Source of the DNA: Apostichopus parvimensis
Lineage: Eukaryota > Echinodermata > Holothuroidea > Aspidochirotida > Stichopodidae
Assembly (NCBI GenBank): GCA_000934455.1
Contig: JXUT01136212.1
Location: forward strand, 1 to 24,128
Length of the DNA: 24,128 bases
Reading direction: 5' to 3'
In this document: in pieces, positions 10,378 to 19,969 of the stretch
Numbering within the stretch: position 1 is the stretch's first letter
How the letters are laid out: the number at the start of each line of letters is the position of its first letter
Notes under the pieces: model-generated
The model's database searches: none
What the model saw: the letters and a program-made list of their open reading frames with translations, nothing else
Told to the model about the DNA's origin: nothing
Position numbers and translations under genes: made by a program

Positions 10378-12329
10378 ATGGAAAATGCTAAGGACAAACC
10401 CAGAAAATACAAACGCAAATGGATTTCTGCAGCTCGTTTGCTTAAGACTGGAAGAAACTAGCAAACTCTCAGAGACGATGAGGATTGTGGTGCTAGTTGT
10501 AGCTTGGGATCTACTGAAGAACTTTACAGTACTGCAAGTGACGAAAAGCAACTCGAGAACAGGGCTACATATTCCATGTTTGATTGTGATGGCGCCCAAT
10601 CATTACAAGCCGATGACATCAGTGAACATGATAATGAAAAGCCAACAGAGCCTGGTCCTGAACAGAGGTATGATGATGAATCCGAATTGGATGAATGTGA
10701 CTCTGCCGAAGAGGGTCAATCAGTGGGAGATGGCCATTCTCATCACAGCACCAAATTGTGTACAATTGAAGCCGACCTTGCTAGTTGGGCAGTTGGATAT
10801 CATGTTAAGCATAATGCAATTGATGGCCTCCTAAAAATACTACAAAAGTCAGGTCATAGTTGTCTCCCTATTACTGCTCGTTCACTGTTAAATTCTCCAA
10901 GGAATGTTACCTCTACCATCAAATCTGGCATGGACTACATATACCTTGGATTAAAGAGTGAACTCCTTAAGATTGTCAAATGTTATGCATTAACAAACAC
11001 TACTATTGACCATGTTGAAATGTCACTGAATATTGATGGATTGCTATTGTTCAAAAGTGCCAACACATCCCTTTGGCCAATACTGTGTGGTGTAGTGAAC
11101 TTGCAACCAGTCAAGTTTTTCCAGTAGTACTTGCCTTAGGAATTTCTAGCAATTTCTTGATTGATACGACAAATGAATTAAATGATTTACTCTGCCATGG
11201 TCTTTCAAATGACGGAAGAAACATAAAAGTCACCTTGCGGTGTATTGTGTGTGATGCTCCTGCTAGAGCTTTTGTGAAGTGTTTGAAGTTATACTCTGGT
11301 TATTATGGCTGTGACAAATGCACCCAAAAAGGAGCCTGGAAGGGTAGAATGACATTTCCGGAAGTGGAAGGCATAACTTTGCGAACTGACGACTCTTTTC
11401 GATGCCAGACAAATATTGAACATCACAAGCAAGTCTCCTCTCCATTCTGTGATGACACCAATGTGAATATGGTCACATCGTTCCCCATTGATTATATGCA
11501 TCAAGTTTGTCTTGGTGTCATGAGAAAATTACTTATATCATGGATAAGAGGCAACAAAGAAGTAAGAATGTCAGCAGGGCATGTCGAAGAAATCAGCAAT
11601 CGATTACTTGCACTGAAGCCAAGTATCACCAATCAGTTTGCCAGAAAGCCAAGGAGCCTGTCAGACATCGATCGATGGAAAGCAACAGAGTTTCGTCAAT
11701 TCCTTCTTTACACGGGCAAGATTGTTTTGAAAGGAATTTTCAGGAAAGACCTGTACGACCATTTCCTATGTCTCAGCTTAGCTATCTGAATATTGGTTTG
11801 TCCATCAACTACACACATTCACTACCAGTATGCAGACCAGTTATTGAAGTATGCGGTACACCAGTTCCGTACCTTGTATGGTGATGAGTTTCTTGTGTAC
11901 AATGTTCACTCGTTAGTTCATTTGGCAGATAAAGCTGTGTTACATGGCAGCTTGGACAGGTCTGCAGCTTTTCCATTTGAAAATTACATGCAGCACTTAA
12001 AGAGGCTAGTTAGATCTGGAAGGAACCCACTTATCCAGATAACCAAGAGATTATGTGAATATTCGGAGGCACACAGTTTCCCGCCAATCAGCAAATGCAG
12101 CATTTCTGTTAAGAGACCAAACAATCATATTATAAATAATTCATGTTGCTGTGAAATTTTACACAGTATCGACTATACTGGAGATGACAAGAATCTTTAC
12201 TTGTGCAGAGCCTACGAAAAGACTCATCCAGTAACCAGCCATCTATGCGACTCCAGAATAATTGGTGCCCATTTGGTTTACAAGGGATGCGGTCATAAAA
12301 GAAATGGTCTCGGATCAATTGACCACTAA
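10378..12329 (+). pseudogene. tnp2-like (CACTA/EnSpm-type) transposase, disabled
   Basis: A 5' splice acceptor (CAG at 10365) precedes ATG 10378, and one uninterrupted coding stretch of about 650 codons follows. Family marks in order: a basic N terminus, an acidic Glu/Asp/Ser linker, NIDGLLLFKS (about 11030), CDAPARAF (about 11250), a CDKC zinc pair with KGRMTFPE (about 11310), FPIDYMHQVCLGVM, RWKATEFRQFLLYTG, LVYNVHSLVHLAD and FPFENY (about 11970). The D of IDG, the D of CDAPA and the E of FENY are plausible catalytic acids. The gene is broken three times: TAG at 10459-10461, loss of one T in the T run at about 11116 (the original frame stops at 11125), and TGA at 11787-11789 where the protein continues cleanly after it (a CGA to TGA type change). 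The far C-terminal part after 12090 is unlike the core. Probably the transposase of the element that also carried the DUF4806 gene. Confidence 0.85.
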
Positions 12330-12586
12330 TGCTTTGGCATTTGAAAAATCAGATTCCATCATTTTCCTTGCAATATTACATCAAATTTCAAAAGTAAGCA
12401 GCAGAAATGTACTTCCAAATTTGTAATGATGATATCGCAATCACTACTGATGTCAAGAGGAAATATTCATGATTACATACAAACTAATTCCTAGAATAAT
12501 TGACTGTAAAGATCACTTATCGAGACTTTCCAAGAACATTCCATGCAGATCCTACGAATTATAAACATGTAAAAAAGAGTTCTTTA

Positions 12587-12592
12587 AATAAA
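12587..12592 (+). promoter_or_regulatory. Poly(A) signal after the tnp2-like gene
   Basis: AATAAA about 260 nt past the stop at 12329 and 140 nt before the next gene's start. Confidence 0.4.
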
Positions 12593-12729
12593 AACTACAT
12601 CAGTGTAAAACAGTAGTTGCGAATAGTTTCATTGGATTTGTTGGTAGATTTTAGAATTATTGTACAGCATAATTGAAATACCTTTGAAATATATCTGGTT
12701 AATTCTTCATGTGACTTTATTTCTTGCAG

Positions 12730-15700
12730 ATGAATCAATTTGCAGTTGTTGAGTTTGTGGCTGAGGGGTCTGTGGAAGTTGTGAACAGAAAATGGATTGC
12801 AGGTAGTGGTGAAGTAAGTCATTTCCAAATATTTCTACCACCACTTTCAATCTTACATGACTTTTTAGTTTAGCCAACCATGAGTAATAAATCATGCTTA
12901 ATGAAAAATATATTCACAAGTATAAAGACCCATTAATGTGTATTGCATACTCACCATTACAATATGTCAGTGTATGTCAATATGTCAGCAATATGTCAAT
13001 ATCCCAACAATCATATTGCATCGTATTTTCAGAATCTACACTGTTATTGGCCAAGAAGCAATGCCACTTTCAGGGCAAAAAAGGGGGAAATGTCTGATCC
13101 AGAAAGATGGTCGAAGCACAAAGTGCGTGTGTTTCGTTGGTAGTTAATTCAAAAAATTTCTCCTTACTTCCAAATTCCATCTATATGTTTGTTTCAGTAT
13201 TGACACAAACTTAGTGATATTAGTTGAAGAAACCAAATACTCTCTTGCAGAGCTGATAGGTAGTCTACAACCACAATGTTATATTGATGTACTTCTTTTC
13301 TAGATTTTAGCTGTTTCATAATGCAGGAGCAAATTCAAGTCAAGTGGAAAGCAAAACAAAAACGGTATTCCCTTCAAACCGGATTCAGTTTGACATTGAT
13401 GGAACATTGATTGAGTGAGCTTTCAGTTCAAACTGCAATTGTATCCCCTTTACAATGTATTAGTCAATAAAGTTGTTAATTGCTCTATGCTATGATGAAA
13501 ATCCAAAATAATCATACCTGAACACACTGGGAACTGTTAGTCTGTCATCATTTCCATACCACAGACAACTATAAAAAGGCACAGAAACTGTCACGGCTGG
13601 CCGAGGAATCTTGAAACAAAGATTCTGAAGGGGAAAGCCTTCAGACCAGCTCAAGAAAGAGAACGGCACCAGCAAGATTTGTCTCCAATGGTTCGGAGAG
13701 TGATGGAGACGGTAGGCATCTTAAGATGATGTTATTTGTTTTCCAGCAGTATCTAGTTCTTCCTCAGTTTTGTCAAGTCCTATCCCTGTAAAGAAGGAGA
13801 AAACATTAAAACATTTCTCTTAAATTATGTTACAAAAAATGCTATCAATATGAATCAACATGTCATAGAAGAAAACATTGGTTGTTGAAAGCCCTATGTT
13901 GAAGATTATGACATTTGACTTGCTAACAATTCATTTTTGCTGATTTAACATTTCATTTACAGGAGACAGCCTTTAATAATAGCCATATCAGATAGTTATT
14001 GAAGAATAATGTTTTAAGTAATTGTTGCTGCATATGTTATATTTAAACTTTTAGCCATTTAGGCCTGATTGTATTTACACGAGTACTATTATACGTACAA
14101 TCATTAAAATAATTTTTTTCTTGTTGCTCACATGCCATTGCAGACGAAAATGAAGACAACCCTGAAAACGCCATATCAGCAGCAGTTGCAGCCCTTCCAA
14201 AGCCTCCAGTTATTTCAGGCATCTATCAAAAGAGGCCATTCATAACATCCATAGGTAAAGCAGATGCTTTTTCACAACTACTCTCATAACGTTTCTCATG
14301 GATTCATTCAATGCGGTTTAATGGAAGTCAGGAAATATGTGGTACATCTATTTACCAAGAAGGAAATGAATACAAGGTTCCCTTCTTCAGGTAATGTTCT
14401 TTCAAGGTTTTGATATATTGTCACTTGCAGCTGACCTCAATTGACCACCAATCATCTCAGCTCCATCAGATACACTGTATGCACATTCCAAACATGAGAA
14501 CTATCCAGGCTTCCCTGCTCAAGATAGGAATATAAGAACACACATAGAGACACTCAAGTATTACCGAAAGCAAAGGCTGCTAAGACGGTCATCTCTTATT
14601 ATAAAATCAAAAGGAATGGAACCTGACTCTTAAATTGTAACAGCACTTTTCTTCTGGATTGATTGATTTCAGTGTACAAGGAAAGCAGGCTTATGTCTAC
14701 CCAATATCTTGTCCTTTCAGATGCTGTGTCACACAGATGTCTTGAAACCTGGAAAAAGAGGATTCCTGGGTCAAATTCACAACAACGTAAGTAAAAATAT
14801 ATTAAAAATCACAGATTAAACAAAAAATTCTCTAATACCCTAGCTGTAGAGCAAAGAACTATTACAAAGATCAGATTCCATGGTGCTAGGTCATGTCTCC
14901 AAATCACACAGCCATGAGGGGAAATGCTTTGCAAATTGTTCGGACCACTTGTGGAGACGGCTGCTGATAAAAAGAATATGACTATCAAGTGAGATGTCAA
15001 ATATATGCAATTACACTGTATTCCATGTAATCAACTACTGTGTTTATTGAAACTTCACGTTGTAAGTTGTTTCTGCCTGAACAATCAGAGTGGAGTGAAG
15101 CAAACTTGCTCATGGTGTGATTTGGGAAACTACAAGCAATCTGTTTTCTTTAAAGTGGATGGAACATTACAAAACTGTTATTTATTAAACCGACTAGTAC
15201 TTCCAATAATCAGAGCAAACATTGATAATTTTACCTATGTTAACCAATTTGCATAATCCATGTTTGTCGTACTAAGAAAGAAAAGTGCCATCTGATAAAA
15301 TTGTAAATCCAATCAAACTAATGGTCATTTGATCTGCATCCTCATATGTACCTTTTATGACTTGAACCTTCTTAATCTTTATTCTACCTATGGGATGAGA
15401 TAATCACAAGAATGGGAATAAGCACAAATCTTAAAATACAGGTGAACACTATCTCCATTGAATCAGTGTAAATAAATGCAGTGGCTCTTTCTTTTCTTTT
15501 TACGTTGAGCAGATCCTGACATTTTCCCGCCTCCAGCTGTGCCTACACCGCGAGAACCAGCACCAAAATGCAGTCACTTCGGTTTCTCCTAGAAGGGCTT
15601 CACAAAGCAACACGCAAGAAAGTAGGTTTATAAGGCAACATCAGTTGCTCTCACGGTTTTCTAAGATGCTTATTCCAAAGAGTACAACGTTCAAAGCAGG

Positions 15701-16993
15701 ATTTGTGCTTAATTTGGACACAAATTTTGAAATGACAATCTGAAATTGAGCATAACTATTAATCTTTTTTATCACAAGCACCTTTTGTAGATGTACTTTA
15801 TGTGGAAGTTTCAGGAATTTGTTCTGAAATGCTATGTTGCAACTACTCTACCTCTTAAACAGACTTGCAGTTAACTGTACTTATGAAACTGGATACCATA
15901 ATTGAAAACCAGAAGGAAGGGCTGTCACTGCTGCGGACCCTGGCTAGCAATCGGCATGTTGCTTCTGATGATATAATGTTGGAGGACATATTTGAAGAAA
16001 AAATGACAACAGTTCAACAGATGAATGAACTGTCTGAAAAACTAAAAGAAGAAAACTACAAGAAGAAATTGGTAAACTTAAACCCAAATTTATTACGAGT
16101 TACATTTAAAGAAATATTACAAGAAATAATGAGCTACCAGAAAGTCAAATGAACCTGGTGATACAAACTTTTACCAGAAGCAATCAGCTGGCTATGATAG
16201 TCCTGTGCCTACACAGAAGGAAGAAACTAATTCATCACTAATGTCTTCAATAATAAGACTGACCTCAGACACCATCATTTTTACCATGCACCATTGACAA
16301 GGAATGGAAATGAGTTAATTAAATTGTCACAAGCTTGATGCATACTCCAAAAATTGTGTTTATATTGTTCTTGGTGGATAAGCATTTTCACGTTTGCTTG
16401 TTGTTGTATTTTGCGCTTTGCAACAGGTTAATTTCCTTAGTGCAATGGGAGGATACCGTGTTGGTGACACCGTGAGAATTATACTGAAAAATCTTGGGAC
16501 TAATGCAGGTACAGCATGAAGGGTAGACGGGGAAGGCTGCCTTTTCAGAGCCTTCAGCTGTTTAGAGTCATCATAGGTAAGTATTATCAAACTTCCTACA
16601 AAGCTATAAATGTAAAGCATCCTCACCATATAATGAGAGTCATGATCAGTAATATAAGATAATATAAGTATAATGGATAATCAGTGTGTCAAATGTGAGG
16701 GCAATGTGTATTAACCTTTCAACTTTCCTTTCATACTTAAGTTTTACCTCATTTTTGTTAGGTATGGAGCAAAATGTTTACCCATATAATTGATAGAAAT
16801 AAAATCAAACAATGTAAATAATGATAATACGTACATAAGTTTCATGTAATGATTTCTTGCAGAAGCCTGTCTACGGTCCCACAAAGGTACATATGTGTCT
16901 TTCGTAGAGAGAGAAGTTGCCGAGACCTTGAAGCATGCCCCCAACAAACCTGGAGGTTCCAATGTCGTGGTAATCTTTGGATACAAACTTTAG
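12730..16993 (+). pseudogene. DUF4806-domain protein, about 12 exons, with two apparent frameshifts
   Basis: ATG 12730 follows a splice acceptor directly. Exons: 12730-12813, 13033-13139, 13198-13259, 13327-13364, 13645-13711, 14144-14254, (14461-14634 alternative), 14721-14786, 15513-15621, 15863-16071, 16427-16576 and 16863-16993. The N terminus has the FAVVEF...VEVVNRKW and CYWP pattern found at the start of this family, then a Ser/Thr/Pro-rich linker. The C terminus is DUF4806-like: LDTIIENQKEGLSLLRTL, NYKKKL spliced to VNFLSAMGG, TVRIILKNL, KGRRGR, then CLRSHKG and VAETLKHAP. DUF4806 genes are commonly neighbours of tnp2-like transposases in invertebrates; their function is not established. 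Two breaks: around 15561-15570 (PREPAP to QNAVTS needs another frame) and around 16506-16512 (LGTNA to YSMKGRRG). Either this copy is decaying or the bases are misread. The stop is TAG at 16991. Confidence 0.8.
14461..14634 (+). other. Possible alternative terminal exon of the DUF4806 gene
   Basis: A good acceptor (ATCTCAG, ending 14460) joins exon 14144-14254 in phase and opens 57 codons ending at TAA (14632). No convincing donor lies inside. Skipping it also keeps frame into the exon at 14721, so it looks like an alternative 3' end that would give a short protein without the DUF4806 part. Confidence 0.4.
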
Positions 16994-17178
16994 AGAAGGG
17001 GGAATGTTTATATCCATGTCTGAATTGGCTTGAAAGTAATAACGCTCTATGACAAGTTCAACTAAACTGCAAAAGCAAATTTTGTACAGGCAATTGGGTA
17101 AAGAAAATCAGGGGGTCCTTGTTGCAAACAACAAAATACAACCCCGAAAAATATAAGTATTAACTGTTAACTTCAATG

Positions 17179-17184
17179 AATAAA
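17179..17184 (+). promoter_or_regulatory. Poly(A) signal of the DUF4806 gene
   Basis: AATAAA about 186 nt past the stop at 16993. Confidence 0.45.
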
Positions 17185-18850
17185 AATTCATTAAAATTAA
17201 ACTCTTCTCCACAGTCTATTACAGCCATATTTATTGTATAATAATAACATCATAATAACATCAATAATAAGGAAATATCTTTATAACATATACTACTTTT
17301 GTCCTAAGCTTGCCTTTACATTTCAGAGTACTCCATAGGGCCACAACAATTAAAGACATTTAACAAAGCTGTTGTTGAAAGTAGTTAACGTATTGGTTCC
17401 CTGAGAACGTAAAATGTACAATCCTTCAAATGATGTTAGTCTGTTGTGTGATGCGTTATTATCGCTTTCATTAATGCTTAAACTAATATTTTTACCACCC
17501 TGAATGAAATTTACCTCACTGGGACATTCAAACATCTTGTGTGTTCATTTAGAATGTCTGACAACAATTTGGAGAGCAAAGTTTGCCAAGTACTTTTGGA
17601 AACTTATACCAATGATAGCATGCTCTTTTTTGGGTCTCTATGACTACTGTGAAGAAAACAAGGTGACCCCATGTTATATAATATTTACAGTTACAGATGT
17701 AATAAGCAAGTTAATTGCAATTAAGCAGATTTTCAACCTTGAAAGTTTCTTTCAACTGTAAGTGTGTGACTAGATTAGTTTTCTATGATACTATTTTCTT
17801 TACATGAATATTTCAAAACTTGTTTCTTGAAATTGTTCTTGTAGGCACGGACAGCTGCAGGATTCTCGGATGAAGGAAGCACTGATGGCTTCGATTGCCA
17901 TCCTGGGGGAGGGGATTAAATGGGAAATGTTGGCTTCTGTTAGGGGTCTGCGATACACTATTATTTCCATGATTTTGACTGTCTCACCGATTTTCATGTT
18001 TTGTTATTATTCTCAACGTCTGCAATTTCTTCTCAATATACACTAGCCTAGTGTATAGCCTAGCCAATTCAGCCTACACAGTAATATTACGTTAGGCTAG
18101 CCTATGTTACATACTAGGCTAACCTTACATTAACATATACAGCTCCACACTTCACAGTATCGATACACTAGCCTATTCTGTCGATGGAGTGTACACGTGT
18201 TAAAAGTCGTCTGGAATATTACAGCAAGTCATCAGATAACAGTGTAAATTTCTAGTTGCACGCTGAAGATATTCTGCATACCAGATACTTTCCAGTATGA
18301 CTCCAAAAGGGGTAGTAACATGTTTACCTCTTATAACCTAGCAGAATAATACAAACATATAGGTGCAGAGAGATGCTTTAAACAGTTCTCTGATGTGTGG
18401 AATTAATATGTGTATATGATGGTCATGACTAATGCTGCATTAGGCAAAATGATAAAGATGACTTGTCCTTGGTCACAGTATTTACCATGCTGCTGCATCA
18501 TGTAGGGACTATTGTTACAGGGGAACTGGTTATTCAGTAGCCATTAAATATCAGCTTAGTTCTATTTTAGCCTACAAATTTCGAAAACTTGCACAAGAAA
18601 TGCTAGAATTGTGTTTTATTTACAATATTGGTAATGGTATAGGAACCGGGCTCATCTTTGCTAAATGGGAATGTAGCATTATCGTGAAAGGACATTTCAT
18701 GCGATTTCAGGTACTAACTCCGCGCTATTTCTAGTCTAAACTATAATATAGCCTGGATTCTGATTATAGTTGGCTATAGCCTTCACTTATGTACACTACT
18801 CAAAATGTAACGAAATTGAAGAGGCTAATTGGCTAGATATACCTAGATAT
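17185..18850. other. Mostly non-coding; one possible orphan exon
   Basis: AT-rich up to 17800, including the segment 17550-17655 related to 9280-9385. A strong-looking acceptor at 17839-17845 (TTCTTGTAG) precedes an open frame on + running to about 18040, which I cannot assign to a family. From 18000 on there are many TAGCCTA/TAGGCTA motifs and no gene. Confidence 0.4.
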
Positions 18851-19107
18851 ACGGCGGAGTGTATAGCCTAGTGGTTAACGCCGGCGTCTCCCAGTCATGA
18901 GATCCCCGGTTCGATTCCCGCCGACAGCAATGTGTGTCGTCTGGCAAGGGTGTTGTTCAATAACAACTTCCCGACATGGACGTTAAATGGATGTGTGCCG
19001 AGAGATTGGCTTCGGTCAGCTTGTGAGTCTATAAGCCTCCATGGCTTCTTTCGCGAGTTCCTGCTTGCGGGAAGATCACATATACATACATACATACCTA
19101 TACTGGG
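18850..19107 (+). mobile_element. tRNA-headed SINE
   Basis: Pol III promoter boxes are in place: box A TAGCCTAGTGG (18864-18874) and box B GGTTCGATTCC (18908-18918), 33 nt apart as in a tRNA. A roughly 150-nt unrelated body follows and ends in a short ATAC/CATA microsatellite (19080-19100). That layout (tRNA-derived head, body, simple-repeat tail) is a SINE and not a functional tRNA gene. I could not settle the target duplication; ATACCTA-like strings occur on both sides. Confidence 0.75.
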
Positions 19108-19683
19108 CCTGCCATGGCTACTCGATCATTACCCTTCATGAAAACCTGTCACTGTTTCTTTGTCAAAAATTAAAAGTTAACTAACGGCTGGAATGTTCAC
19201 GAATGTAGCGTGACTCTAGTCTAGGTACCTGTAGCCTATTTAGCCTAGCCTAGCCTTCATGTGAATGTGTGATAGGGAAGATCATACATCCAGCACATGG
19301 CTGTTACTAATTGCAATGCGGAGCTCAAAATAATGTCACACTGGCAGGCGAAAAAAAGAAAACAGTCGGCCGCTAGCCACAATACTTTTACAGTAGGAAA
19401 TGATCCTCATGTTAAAAAATGTAATATTAAGGGTAGGCCTAGGCGTGAAAGGAACACTTAACAAAATAACAGCAGGCTGATTAGTTTCGGCCATAGCACA
19501 GGCCTAATTCAACTGGTACTTTGTGAATACGTTTAAATATATAGTCACAATTTATTTAACGTTCACGAAAAAATATTCATTTGAAAGTATTTAGGGGATA
19601 TGACTGAACTGGAATCGTTACATCATACAAACGGCGAAGATACGAGAGGTTATACTTACATGCCTTGCCTTGCCTGCCTTGTC
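19108..19683. other. Non-coding, no gene seen
   Basis: Contains TAGGCCTA variants (about 19435) and a short TGCCT-rich repeat (19660-19680) at the LINE insertion point. Confidence 0.5.
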
Positions 19684-19770
19684 GTGCTTTTTACGTGCAA
19701 AGAGAACGGACACAGGCCAAAGGTCAACAAACCCCCCCCCCCAAAAAAAAAAAAATCCGAGTCTGTATAA

Positions 19771-19936
19771 CAACCCCCAAAACTCCAAGTAAAACCCACA
19801 AACAGAAATCTCTCACTAACCCACATATGTATATAAAGTAGCGTTTAACGTGACGTGAAAATCAATAAATCACTACAAACCAGCCCCCAAAAGCCAACTC
19901 CAAACCACAAACAGAAAACACCCACCAACCCACTTT
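19771..19936. repeat. Imperfect duplication in the LINE 3' UTR, offset 110 bp
   Basis: About 56 nt starting CAACCCCCAAAA (19771) recurs starting CAGCCCCCAAAA (19881). Both contain CACAAACAGAAA and end near AACCCAC. The copies have diverged, so the duplication probably belongs to the family and not just this insertion. Confidence 0.7.
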
Positions 19937-19969
19937 ATGTAACGACCACACAAACCCCCCACACCTAAG

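Noticed and set aside
15005-15256. An 83-codon gene within the DUF4806 region
   Set aside because: It lies in an intron, has no recognisable motif and is not joined in frame to the neighbouring exons.
18855-18930. A genuine tRNA gene
   Set aside because: The boxes are good but the acceptor stem does not pair at canonical spacing, and the sequence runs straight into a SINE body and microsatellite tail.
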